DNA of 64,000 nt from positions 1 through 64,000 of the forward strand of contig JBCDBD010000016.1 in NCBI GenBank assembly GCA_039184335.1, read 5' to 3'. A program made the position numbers and the translations under genes. The stretch's first letter is position 1. Each line of letters opens with the position of its first letter. Source of the stretch: JBCDBD01 sp039184335 (GTDB lineage: Bacteria; Bacteroidota; Bacteroidia; Flavobacteriales; Flavobacteriaceae). The notes under the pieces are model-generated. The model was not told where the DNA came from. It searched no databases and saw nothing but the letters and a program-made list of their open reading frames with translations. This document shows positions 26,707-35,186 of this stretch, in pieces.

Positions 26707-27171
26707 ATGAAAAAAATAACAACAATTACGCTTTGCACAATACTTGTATCGAGTTGCACAGGATCATCAGATAAAGGGTATTCTGAAGAAAAAGACAGGA
26801 AAATGGTGTTTGAAATACTCGAAAATTTAGATAGCCATACCCTTGATATCGATGAAAAAATGAGTGTTTCTTCAGAAGACATCGTACATATGGCGCAGGG
26901 AAACCATGCAATTACAAACCTTGAGGACCTTAGGGCAATGTTTATTGAAGAACGTAATTGGGGCCATTCTGAAATGAAGCACGAGGCTTTTGAAATATAT
27001 AGTTTTGACGATCATGTTATCGTACGTGGTGGGGTCAAGGGCATATGGTATTCAAAAGAGGGAAACAATCAAATGCCTTTCAAGACGAATAATTTGATAA
27101 CACTCAAAAGAACCGAAGATGGAGAATTGAAAATATGGCATGTCATCTTTAATAGCACAGAAGAAGAATAG
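26707..27171 (+). CDS. Lipoprotein with NTF2-like fold
   Basis: A 154-residue protein starting at ATG 26707 with a lipoprotein signal ('TITLCTILVSSC', Cys17) and a mature domain with the SnoaL/DUF4440-like order of helices and strands: 'MVFEILENLDSHTLDIDEKM', 'EDIVHMAQGNHAITNLEDLR', 'HEAFEIYSFDDHVIVRGGVK' and a final 'LKIWHVIFN'. The catalytic or ligand-binding role is unknown. An upstream in-frame ATG at 26632 has no lipobox directly after it and was rejected. It ends in TAG, one of only two intact genes in the window to do so. Confidence 0.8.
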   Translation: MKKITTITLCTILVSSCTGSSDKGYSEEKDRKMVFEILENLDSHTLDIDEKMSVSSEDIVHMAQGNHAITNLEDLRAMFIEERNWGHSEMKHEAFEIYSFDDHVIVRGGVKGIWYSKEGNNQMPFKTNNLITLKRTEDGELKIWHVIFNSTEEE

Positions 27172-27541
27172 CTTCAAAATTTATAAATTGTTAATTTTAA
27201 ATAAAATAATACTCCTTTTCGATACTACATACAAAAAGTTCAATTCTGGTTGATCTGAAAAAGTCAGGTCCTTTTTGCATGTCACCAATAATCATACGCT
27301 CATTTGTGCACACTAAATAAAGAAAGCAATTTGCAACAAATTGTCAAAGAACATAGGTGTCGGATCCAAAATTGAAGACCAATTAAAAAGCTGGTATTCC
27401 TAAGATACGCAGCAATGAATTATAGCTAAAAAGCATAGATGACCTTAAAAAATGTGTTCAAGCAAATTATTAGCATTAATTTAATTTCCATTTAAAATTA
27501 AAAAAACACCTATCGGGTATCTTTTGTGAAAACGAATCTGT
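27172..27541. other. 370-bp AT-rich intergenic region
   Basis: No open frame with protein character, no clear hairpin terminator and no consensus promoter were found. It is strongly AT-rich at both ends, so it may hold the promoter of the DinB gene in a form I cannot recognise. Confidence 0.4.
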
Positions 27542-28216
27542 ATGAACAGAAGAAGAATTCTTAAAAATGGCCTTTTCGGTGCCATAGGTTTTCCCATAGT
27601 ATTCCCAAAAACCATAAACAAAATGGCGTCCATTGATTTAGCGGGACTTTTATTGCAACGATATCCTGGAATAAGAAGAAACATTAAATCCAGTATTTGG
27701 GACGAGCTTTCTGAAGCAGATATCAGAAAGCAACCGGTTGATATGAATTCGATAGCATGGAACATCTGGCACATGGCTCGGGCCGAAGATGTAGGAATGA
27801 ACCGTTTGGTAACTGATGGGCAACAGGTTTTTGACCAATCTAATTGGATGCAAAAACTGAATATAGACATTCGTCACTTTGGTACAGGCATGACCACTGA
27901 AGAAGTGTCATTGCTCAGTGCTAACATCGACCTTGAGGGCCTTAAAAACTATCATGAAGCGGTGGGAGTGCAAACAATGGAAGTTTTTGAACAATTACCC
28001 GAATTGTCCCTTGAAGAAAATTTAGATAAAGATTACCTACACAAAGTGATGATTGATGAGGGGGTACTTCATGAAAATGCATTCTGGGTCGAAGCGTTCT
28101 ACCAAACCAAGAAAAGGGCGTGGTTTCTGGCTCATATGGGATTGACCCACAGCTTCGAACACCTAGGGCAAATTATGGTCATTAGAAAGTTGTTGGGGCA
28201 TAAGGGCACTCGATAA
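27542..28216 (+). CDS. DinB family protein with Tat-like N-terminus
   Basis: A 224-residue protein. Residues ~32-220 fit the DinB/DinB_2 four-helix bundle, with metal-ligand candidates in 'IAWNIWHMARAED' (~73-85) and 'GLTHSFEHLGQI' (~200-211). DinB proteins bind divalent metals and often act as thiol-dependent transferases. The N-terminus 'MNRRRILKNGLFGAIG' fits the twin-arginine consensus S/T-R-R-x-F-L-K with Asn and Ile changes, followed by a short hydrophobic run, so the protein might be exported folded. If translation starts at ATG 27623 instead, the leader disappears and the protein is cytoplasmic. Substrate unknown. Confidence 0.8.
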   Translation: MNRRRILKNGLFGAIGFPIVFPKTINKMASIDLAGLLLQRYPGIRRNIKSSIWDELSEADIRKQPVDMNSIAWNIWHMARAEDVGMNRLVTDGQQVFDQSNWMQKLNIDIRHFGTGMTTEEVSLLSANIDLEGLKNYHEAVGVQTMEVFEQLPELSLEENLDKDYLHKVMIDEGVLHENAFWVEAFYQTKKRAWFLAHMGLTHSFEHLGQIMVIRKLLGHKGTR

Positions 28217-28294
28217 CCTTTAGTGTTGAAAACAAAGGCATCTCTTGTGTTTGAGCTTGCTACAGTTTATAGGATTGTTTTTTAGGTTGCCATT

Positions 28295-28903
28295 TTACTT
28301 TTTAATTTCTTTCTTTTTTAGTGTACGGCTCAACCAAGCGGGGGTAACTCCGATAAAATTGGCAATATGCTTCCAAGGTACTTCAAGAAGTATCGTTGGG
28401 TAATGTTCCTGTAAAAAAGCAAGTTGGTATTTTACATCAGAAATGGTTTTGGCCGACACAAAGTGTTTGTCCTCTAACAAGACATTCAGTAGCTTCTTTC
28501 TAAAATACAGGCTGATACCATCTGAATACAGGTAGCTTTCCAGAAAAACCTGATAGGGAATCAACACCCCTTGAACGCTGGTCATGGTGACCAGTTGGTC
28601 ATTGCATTCTTCTTCGTTCAATAAGCTGACCAAATTGCTGCAAAGCCCTTTTTCTGCAAAGAATCGTGAAATGACCAACTTATTTTGGTTATGGTATTCT
28701 GAGGCGAGAATTCCGTTTGAAACGAACAAGATGTGCTTGCAAACCTTGTTTGACGGAAATACGATTACTCCCTTCTTATACGAAACTGGAGTCAATTTAT
28801 TCTGAAAAGTACGCCATTCTGCCTCAGTCAGCTTCGGGCAATACTGTTCAATGTCCGCTTTTAACACAGCTAGTTGGGCATCCATCTCGCTAAAAATAAT
28901 CAT
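28295..28903 (-). CDS. Crp/Fnr family transcriptional regulator
   Basis: About 202 residues: an N-terminal cyclic-nucleotide-binding-like beta barrel ('YKKGVIVFPSNKVCKHILFV', then 'GILASEYHNQNKLVISRFF') and a C-terminal winged HTH ('WKHIANFIGVTPAWLSRTL'). The phosphate-binding cassette is not conserved, so the effector is probably not cAMP. Bacteroidota carry many such divergent Crp-like regulators of unknown signal. ATG 28903 is preferred; the frame also opens with a TTG at 28945. It is convergent with the DinB gene and divergent from the CocE-type hydrolase gene, which is a candidate target. Confidence 0.87.
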   Translation of the reverse strand: MIIFSEMDAQLAVLKADIEQYCPKLTEAEWRTFQNKLTPVSYKKGVIVFPSNKVCKHILFVSNGILASEYHNQNKLVISRFFAEKGLCSNLVSLLNEEECNDQLVTMTSVQGVLIPYQVFLESYLYSDGISLYFRKKLLNVLLEDKHFVSAKTISDVKYQLAFLQEHYPTILLEVPWKHIANFIGVTPAWLSRTLKKKEIKK

Positions 28904-29024
28904 TAATCCCTTGTTTTTTGAAACTTTACTTTTTAAGCATTCCAAACTTTAACTAAGACAATTTTTCAAAGCAATATTAAAAGTACCTTGATGAAAAATA
29001 AGAAATAGTAATACGGTTTTACCG

Positions 29025-30770
29025 ATGAATAAACTACTAAAATCCTTGGGTCCGATTCTCAAAAGAGCGATATGGAGTGGTCAACTCTTTACAGCGAAAG
29101 CTGAGTTAATTGCGCCGATTGATGATGTTTTGCCCGAATGGGATGTCAGGGTACAGGTCTCAGACGGATCCCATATTCTTCTGAATATCTTTAAATCGAA
29201 AAAAGCCTTGGCTGAAGGCAAGGCCTTACCGGTAATTATGTGTGCCCACCCCTATGACAACCATTTGGTGCCCGCTTTGGGCAAGACCCCTTTTAAGGGT
29301 GTGCCGCAACAATACCGGATTATTGATCAAGCGGGGAAGCCAAAATTTTCGACATTGACCAGTTGGGAGTCGCCAGACCCCAATTTTTGGGTCGGTAATG
29401 GGTATATTGTGGTGAATATGAACATGCCCGGGTTTGGGGGAAGCACCGGTGAAGCCACTACTTTTGCACCAAATCAGTCTAGGGCCTACTATGATGTTAT
29501 CGAATGGTTGGCGGCACAGCGATGGTGCGATGGTAATGTAGGATTGAACGGGGTAAGTTTTTTGGCCATCACACAATATCATGTGGCTGCATGCCAAGAT
29601 TATGGCAACGGACCACCCAAAGCCCTAAAGTGCATATCTCCGTGGGAGGGAATTACCGATATGTACCGTGACCTATCCAATATGGGCGGCATACCCCAAG
29701 ACGGGTTCCCTGCCTTTTGGTGGGCAACAGAGGTAAAAACAGCCATGACAGGAAATCCGAAACGATTTGTGGAAAGGCATGGTGGAGTACCTGCAGCTTG
29801 GTTAAGCAATCATCCATTCTTTGACGGGTTTTGGGAAGAAAAAAGGGCACCTCTTGAACATATTGAACTCCCTATTTTAACCTGTGTCTCCTTTTCGGAT
29901 GTTGGCTTGCATACCAATGGTTCATATCGTTCTTTCACAGATGTAAATAGTAAAGAGAAATGGATGTACACCCATAGGGGTGGTAAATGGGATGTATACT
30001 ATAGTAAAGAGGTACAAGAACTTACGCTTCAGTTCATGGATCACTACCTAAAAGGGAAAAAAGACAATGGATGGGACAAGACACCAGCGGTCAGATTGGA
30101 GGTAAGGTCAAGCAGAGCGAAGATACATGAGGTGCGCGATGAGCGTGAATGGCCGATTGCCCGTACGGTTTATGAAAAATTTTACCTGTCGAAAATGAAT
30201 GGTCTTGTTTTGACCAAGGCGGGTCAAGAAGATGAACTGTCATATCCTGCAAAAAAAGGAAGCCGAAAGTTCAATGTCACGTTTACCGAAAATACAGAAA
30301 TAACGGGGCATGCCATGCTCCGTATCTGGATGGAATTGCGTTCTTCTGATGTAAGTCTAGATGATTTTAATGTGTATGCCGTTCTGAATAAATATGATGC
30401 CCATGGAAAAAGAGTGCCTTTTTACGGAACGGTCGGCAATAAAAATGATGTAATCACCAGAGGGTATATGAGAGCCTCGTTGCGACAATTGGATGAAGAA
30501 AAATCGACAGGGGCCATTCCTTATCAGTCATTTAAAAAGTATCAAAAACTGGGTGCAGAAGAAATTGTGTGTTTACACATTGCCTTTCCGCCTACTTCGG
30601 TATTTTTTTATGCGGGTGAGACCTTAGAGCTTATGGTTGCCTCCTATGAGGTATTTCAAAATGCCCCTATGGTCAAAGACAATAGACTCAACAAAGGGGG
30701 AACCCACGTGCTCCATATCGGAGGGATGTATGATTCTTACCTGCAAGTACCCATAATTCCGCATCCGTAA
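29025..30770 (+). CDS. CocE/NonD family hydrolase (X-Pro dipeptidyl-peptidase-like)
   Basis: A 581-residue serine hydrolase of the S15/CocE class: N-terminal alpha/beta domain ('VIMCAHPYDNH' at 70-80, 'NMPGFGGSTG' at 133-142), nucleophile elbow 'GVSFLA' with Ser178, Asp in 'CVSFSDVGLHTNGSY' and His in 'YTHRGGKWDVY', then the jelly-roll PepX_C domain (~380-575). Members cleave esters, amides or X-Pro peptides. No signal peptide is visible, so it acts in the cytoplasm or leaves by an unknown route. The substrate is unknown. Divergent from the Crp-like regulator. Confidence 0.9.
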   Translation: MNKLLKSLGPILKRAIWSGQLFTAKAELIAPIDDVLPEWDVRVQVSDGSHILLNIFKSKKALAEGKALPVIMCAHPYDNHLVPALGKTPFKGVPQQYRIIDQAGKPKFSTLTSWESPDPNFWVGNGYIVVNMNMPGFGGSTGEATTFAPNQSRAYYDVIEWLAAQRWCDGNVGLNGVSFLAITQYHVAACQDYGNGPPKALKCISPWEGITDMYRDLSNMGGIPQDGFPAFWWATEVKTAMTGNPKRFVERHGGVPAAWLSNHPFFDGFWEEKRAPLEHIELPILTCVSFSDVGLHTNGSYRSFTDVNSKEKWMYTHRGGKWDVYYSKEVQELTLQFMDHYLKGKKDNGWDKTPAVRLEVRSSRAKIHEVRDEREWPIARTVYEKFYLSKMNGLVLTKAGQEDELSYPAKKGSRKFNVTFTENTEITGHAMLRIWMELRSSDVSLDDFNVYAVLNKYDAHGKRVPFYGTVGNKNDVITRGYMRASLRQLDEEKSTGAIPYQSFKKYQKLGAEEIVCLHIAFPPTSVFFYAGETLELMVASYEVFQNAPMVKDNRLNKGGTHVLHIGGMYDSYLQVPIIPHP

Positions 30771-30796
30771 GGGGTTGATAGGTCTATTTTTGCATG

Positions 30797-31249
30797 TCAT
30801 TGCCGGGAGGTGTCATTAAATTGCCAAAGCACGTTTACGATTTGCCATTTTTCATTGAGCTTAATGATATGTAGGTAATCGATCCATTCATCGGCAATAA
30901 GTTTGGCCGAGGCCATTTTACTGGTGACATCAAGTAAGATTACCTCCTTTTTTGGTTTTTCAGGAAACTTATCCCCATTCTGATTATAAGATTCGGCCAA
31001 TAAGATCATCGCATCTGTAAACGTCTCCCGCAAATATTCCTTTTGTGTCGACTTATCGGTCCAAAATGTGCGTTTTACCATTCTTGGATGTACAGCCCGT
31101 TCAAATTGCTCAGGCTTTACATGATGCTGTGATTCAATATAGTCTAAGACTACCTGCTTGATTTGAAGGGAGTCTTGTTTGGTTTGGGCACCCACATCAA
31201 AAGTTGCCCAAAAACAGCTACATAATAATAAAATAATTGTTTTTTCCAT
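30797..31249 (-). CDS. Secreted lumazine-binding-like (NTF2 superfamily) protein
   Basis: A 150-residue protein with a signal peptide ('MEKTIILLLCSCFWATFDVG', cleavage near AQ) and a domain of the putative lumazine-binding family in the NTF2 superfamily: 'IKQVVLDYIESQHHVKPEQF', 'ERAVHPRMVKRTFW', 'MASAKLIADEWIDYLHIIK' and 'KWQIVNVLWQF'. Such proteins bind small ligands in a cone-shaped pocket; the ligand is unknown. ATG 31249 was chosen because it opens the signal peptide; the longer frame (to 31444) runs into the HXXEE gene. It lies 73 bp downstream of that gene on the same strand and converges on the CocE-type gene. Confidence 0.82.
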   Translation of the reverse strand: MEKTIILLLCSCFWATFDVGAQTKQDSLQIKQVVLDYIESQHHVKPEQFERAVHPRMVKRTFWTDKSTQKEYLRETFTDAMILLAESYNQNGDKFPEKPKKEVILLDVTSKMASAKLIADEWIDYLHIIKLNEKWQIVNVLWQFNDTSRQ

Positions 31250-31322
31250 GATTAAGCTTTTGTCTATGAGGTATTTATTTAAGATAAATATTTGATGAGG
31301 CATTACCTCCCAAAGTACTAGC

Positions 31323-32084
31323 TCATTTTTTTTTGAATAAGATAGCAGGTAGTATTGACCACAAAACCAAAAGCATCCAATACAGGTACTCTGGAATAAC
31401 GTTGAACCAATTTGCGGCAAGCAGGCCGCCAACCATGATAACATGTGCTAAAAAAGCCCAGATAAAACCAAAAATGATGGGTCTTTTAAAACCTTGGTCC
31501 AATTTGGTGGTCTTTCTGACTATCCAAAAATAAAGCGGCAAAAAGAGTAATGCTGAGGTCAACAATCCAGGATTGTATTCAAATTTTGCAATGGCTGCGG
31601 CAATATGCACCAATCCATTGACAAAAATGATACCGGCCATGGCAAAAAAGGGAAATATGTGTTTTGGGCTTCGCCATATGGCCAACGATCCGACCAGCCA
31701 GACCAAGGAGGTGTTGATGACAAAAATACTTTCTTTGGTCAATGGTTTGATGGTAGTACTTGGCACACCCAAGTTGCTTAGAATAAAATTATTGTTATAA
31801 TTATAGAAGGCATAAACATTTCCATAAAGGTCTATCCAGTGCTCTTCAAATTGGTGTAAAATGTAAGCTATCAACATCAGTACACCAAGAAAGCGTATGC
31901 TTTTAAAAAGGTCTTGGAGTTTTTCTTGTCCAAAAAATGCAAAAATTCCAATCCCAAGAAAGGGGATGGCGTATGTGCCAATTTTCATCCAATGGGCAAT
32001 CAAAAAATCATATTGCCCCATCGGTAACCAAAGCATGAAAAAAAGAACGAGCACACTGGCAGATACGAATTGGTCATTTTTCAT
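31323..32084 (-). CDS. HXXEE domain membrane protein
   Basis: A 253-residue protein with seven or so transmembrane helices. The defining motif is 'HQFEEH' (77-82) in a membrane helix, with a second conserved region 'NGLVHIAAAIAKFEYNPGLL' further on, which places it in the HXXEE family. The conserved His and Glu residues within the membrane suggest a metal-dependent or proton-linked enzyme, but no function is established. It is transcribed toward the lumazine-binding-like gene and may share its message. Confidence 0.85.
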   Translation of the reverse strand: MKNDQFVSASVLVLFFMLWLPMGQYDFLIAHWMKIGTYAIPFLGIGIFAFFGQEKLQDLFKSIRFLGVLMLIAYILHQFEEHWIDLYGNVYAFYNYNNNFILSNLGVPSTTIKPLTKESIFVINTSLVWLVGSLAIWRSPKHIFPFFAMAGIIFVNGLVHIAAAIAKFEYNPGLLTSALLFLPLYFWIVRKTTKLDQGFKRPIIFGFIWAFLAHVIMVGGLLAANWFNVIPEYLYWMLLVLWSILPAILFKKK

Positions 32085-32166
32085 GGTACTGTCATTTTAA
32101 TGGACAAAAATGTAGGCCTATCGTTAATGGGGGATCGTTTTTTCCATATTTTAATAAAGATCAGGC

Positions 32167-32961
32167 TTAATTAATGGTAATGCCTACGTAATACCCTTCG
32201 TTGCCCCTGACATTAAAAACGGTATTGTCTTCAAAAATGAGGTATTGTCCTTTAATGCCTTTCAAGACTCCTAGGTATGAGGGTGTCTTGTCTAGATTTA
32301 GGCTCTTTACCTTTTCAGGGTATTGCAATACTGGAAATTCTATGTGGGTCTCGCCATTTGCATCTATAAAATAAGCAATTGCCTCTTCAGGAATATGTGG
32401 TTTGAGCTTGTCTCGCCATTCGATCAGATTGACATCTTGTAAGCGGTTGGTGAGCATTTTTTGCCAACTTGTCTTATCGCTTACATGTGCCTTAAAGGCC
32501 ACTTCTGTGATACCTGCCAAATAGCGATTGGGTACTTCGGCTATGGCTAGGGCTTCATGTGCCCCCTGGTCGATCCATCGGGTAGGCACCTGTGATTTTC
32601 GGGTTACCCCAACCTTCACATTGCTCGAATTGGCCAAATATACAATGTGTGGCTGTAACTGAACCCGTTTCTCATATTCCAAATCACGATCTTCTTGGTC
32701 TAGATGGGCAGTACTCAGTTCAGGTTTCATGATCCATTCACCAGCGGCTGGGGTTTCATAAAAACAGGGTTTGCAAAAGCCTTGTCGGTAAATGGGCCTA
32801 TTACGGCCACAGTTTAGACATTGAAATTTGATGAAGTCTAACTGTATGGTCTTGTTCAACGCTTGGTTCATGTTGAGAAAGTCGTCATCAAAGACCAAGT
32901 AGTATTGAATCGGACTTGCGAACTCAGTCTGCATTTTTTGGAGCACCCCTTCGTATAGCAT
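32167..32961 (-). CDS. DUF2797 domain protein
   Basis: A 264-residue cytoplasmic protein with a zinc-ribbon formed by Cys48, Cys51, Cys63 and Cys66 ('CLNCGRN', 'GFCKPCF') followed by the DUF2797 core: 'IVYLANSSNVKVGVTRKSQV', 'PTRWIDQGAHEALAIAEV' and 'AGITEVAFKAH'. The core resembles GIY-YIG-like segments with 'KVGVTR', so a nucleic-acid role is possible but unproven. It is divergent from the GH3 gene, with 93 bp between them. Confidence 0.88.
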   Translation of the reverse strand: MLYEGVLQKMQTEFASPIQYYLVFDDDFLNMNQALNKTIQLDFIKFQCLNCGRNRPIYRQGFCKPCFYETPAAGEWIMKPELSTAHLDQEDRDLEYEKRVQLQPHIVYLANSSNVKVGVTRKSQVPTRWIDQGAHEALAIAEVPNRYLAGITEVAFKAHVSDKTSWQKMLTNRLQDVNLIEWRDKLKPHIPEEAIAYFIDANGETHIEFPVLQYPEKVKSLNLDKTPSYLGVLKGIKGQYLIFEDNTVFNVRGNEGYYVGITIN

Positions 32962-32983
32962 GTTTTTTTGAAGTTTAAGCGAA

Positions 32984-33015
32984 TTTGACTATGAAAACTT
33001 TTAAGGCTATTTTAG
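32984..33015 (+). promoter_or_regulatory. Probable promoter of the GH3 gene (TTTG-N20-TATTTTAG)
   Basis: TTTG at 32984-32987 and TATTTTAG at 33008-33015, one mismatch in the -7 box and a 20-base spacer. The start would lie about 33 bases before ATG 33055. Confidence 0.45.
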
Positions 33016-33054
33016 CTATTGACCGAACTGTTTTCTAGGCTAAATATACCTAAA

Positions 33055-34569
33055 ATGCCAATACCTTTATTCAATTCCATCGCATCTTGGCTGTTGAAAA
33101 AACGCTACCACCAGATTGAACTCTTTTTGAAATATCCTGCTGATGTACAAGACGAGGTATTACGACAGTTATTGTTCATTTCAAAGGATACTGTGTATGG
33201 AAAGACCTATGGTTTTGATTCGATAAACACCTATGAAGTGTTCACTGAACGAATGCCCTTGGTCAACTATGAACAGATCGCACCCACCATAGAGCGTACC
33301 CGTCAAGGGGAACAGAATATCTTTTGGCCCACCCAGATTAAATGGTTTGCCAAAAGCAGTGGTACAACAAATGCGAAAAGCAAGTTTATTCCCGTAAGCA
33401 CTGAGGCCCTAGAAGATTGTCATTACAAATCAAGCAAAGATTTGCTATGTCTGTACCTGAACAACAATGAGAATTCACAATTGTTTAATGGTAAGAGCCT
33501 GCGACTAGGTGGAAGTAAAGAACTTTACGAAGATAATGGTACTTTTTTTGGCGATTTGTCCGCAATTTTGATTGATAACATGCCCTTATGGGCAGAGTAT
33601 AGCAGTACACCAAGTAATAAGGTATCGTTAATGAGCGAGTGGGAATCGAAGCTAAAGGCTATTATTGAAGAAAGTATTCACGAAAATGTTACCAGTTTGG
33701 CCGGAGTACCTTCTTGGATGTTGGTGCTCTTGAACAATGTTATCGAAAAAACAGGAAAAAACCATTTGTTTGAGGTCTGGGAAAATCTTGAGGTCTATTT
33801 TCATGGTGGTGTCAGTTTTGCCCCGTATAGAGAACAGTACAAAAAATTATTGCCGAGACAACGTTTTAACTACTATGAGACCTATAATGCTTCAGAAGGC
33901 TTTTTTGCCATTCAGGACCAAAACAATACTGAAGATTTATTGCTCATGCTCGATTATGGTATTTTTTATGAGTTTATCCCTATGGATGCCTATGGAAAGC
34001 AAGGCCAACGTGCGTTTCCGATTTGGGAAGTGGAAACCGGGGTCAACTATGCCATGGTGATTACGACCAATGCAGGTTTATGGCGGTACAAGATTGGTGA
34101 CACGGTTCGCTTTACATCCACAAATCCATATCGGATTCGGGTAACGGGCAGAACCAAACATTTTATCAATGCCTTTGGTGAAGAATTGATCATCGAAAAT
34201 GCTGAAGAGGCCTTAAAACAGATATGCGTAAAAACGAAATCTGAAATTAAAGAATATACGGCAGCACCCATTTTTATGAAAGATAATGAAAAGGGCGCCC
34301 ACGAGTGGATTATCGAATTTCGAACACCACCTGATGATATCGATTACTTTACTGAATTTTTGGACAATGCCCTAAAATCATTAAACTCAGATTATGAGGC
34401 AAAAAGATATAACAATACTACTTTGAGGATGCCCAAGATTCATATTGCCAGGGCGAATTTGTTTTACGATTGGTTGAAATCAAAAGACAAATTAGGAGGG
34501 CAACATAAGATTCCCCGATTATCGAATGAAAGGGATTACGTCGAAGAATTGCTTCAAATGAACAAATAA
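33055..34569 (+). CDS. GH3 family acyl-adenylating enzyme
   Basis: A 504-residue member of the GH3 branch of the ANL (acyl-adenylase) superfamily. Visible family marks are 'FAKSSGTTNAKSKFIPVS' (P-loop-like ATP motif, ~104-121), 'YETYNASEGFFA' (~277-288) and 'WRYKIGDTVRF...VTGRTKHFINAFGEEL' (~341-380). Plant GH3 enzymes conjugate amino acids to hormones; bacterial GH3 proteins adenylate unknown carboxylic acids. ATG 33055 was chosen over an upstream TTG (33019). A small alpha/beta-fold protein gene follows after 77 bp on the same strand and could act on the product, but this is inference. Confidence 0.9.
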   Translation: MPIPLFNSIASWLLKKRYHQIELFLKYPADVQDEVLRQLLFISKDTVYGKTYGFDSINTYEVFTERMPLVNYEQIAPTIERTRQGEQNIFWPTQIKWFAKSSGTTNAKSKFIPVSTEALEDCHYKSSKDLLCLYLNNNENSQLFNGKSLRLGGSKELYEDNGTFFGDLSAILIDNMPLWAEYSSTPSNKVSLMSEWESKLKAIIEESIHENVTSLAGVPSWMLVLLNNVIEKTGKNHLFEVWENLEVYFHGGVSFAPYREQYKKLLPRQRFNYYETYNASEGFFAIQDQNNTEDLLLMLDYGIFYEFIPMDAYGKQGQRAFPIWEVETGVNYAMVITTNAGLWRYKIGDTVRFTSTNPYRIRVTGRTKHFINAFGEELIIENAEEALKQICVKTKSEIKEYTAAPIFMKDNEKGAHEWIIEFRTPPDDIDYFTEFLDNALKSLNSDYEAKRYNNTTLRMPKIHIARANLFYDWLKSKDKLGGQHKIPRLSNERDYVEELLQMNK

Positions 34570-34646
34570 ATAGGGTTTTTATTCGTTAATTGTTCAACTT
34601 TAGTATCCAACGTTATACCTCAACCTTAGTAAACAAACAAATCAAT

Positions 34647-35186
34647 ATGGCAGAAAAGCTTGTAGTTCTTTCAGATATGTGGGGCGTTAAGAAAGGCCTC
34701 TGGATAACATCTTATTTTGGTTATCTTCAGCAGTATTATGATATCACCTTCTATGATTGTCAGCAACTTGCAAATCTAGATGTTGCCGTTTCCACTGAAG
34801 AAAATGTACACCAGGCATTTGTAGAAGGGGGTATTGACACGGCTGTCAGGCACTTGTTGGAGAAAGAAAATGTGCCAAGCCATTATTTGGCATTCAGCAC
34901 TGGGGGCACCATTGCTTGGAAAGCAGCCCTAAACGGATTGCCCATAAAGTCGTTGACCGCAATTTCCCCGACTAGAATACGTTTTGAGACAGAAAGTCCA
35001 AAATGTGATTTGCAGTTGATATTTGGAGAAAGTGATGAATTTAGGCCACAGGGGCAATGGGCAAAGAAGGTAGGGGTCGCAATGAACCTTGTGCCCAAGT
35101 TTGGCCATCAGCTTTACAGCGATGAAAAGATCATTGGTGAGGTGTGTCTGGGGTTATTACAGAAAGTAACCCGAAAGGCGGTCTGA
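34647..35186 (+). CDS. Small alpha/beta hydrolase-like protein
   Basis: A 179-residue protein: 'KLVVLSDMWGVKKGLW' as the first strand, a possible nucleophile elbow 'LAFSTGGTIAW' (~88-98), 'LQLIFGESDEFRPQG' where the catalytic acid would sit, and 'VPKFGHQLYSDEK' supplying a late His. It is shorter than a normal alpha/beta hydrolase and lacks a cap domain. Cytoplasmic. It follows the GH3 gene and abuts the clpX stop from the other strand (35186/35187). The true ATG at 34647 lies inside a longer frame starting at 34590. Function unknown. Confidence 0.7.
   Translation: MAEKLVVLSDMWGVKKGLWITSYFGYLQQYYDITFYDCQQLANLDVAVSTEENVHQAFVEGGIDTAVRHLLEKENVPSHYLAFSTGGTIAWKAALNGLPIKSLTAISPTRIRFETESPKCDLQLIFGESDEFRPQGQWAKKVGVAMNLVPKFGHQLYSDEKIIGEVCLGLLQKVTRKAV

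Noticed and set aside
31250..31444. N-terminal extension of the lumazine-binding-like protein
   Set aside because: It overlaps the HXXEE gene and places a signal peptide in mid-protein; ATG 31249 is the natural start.
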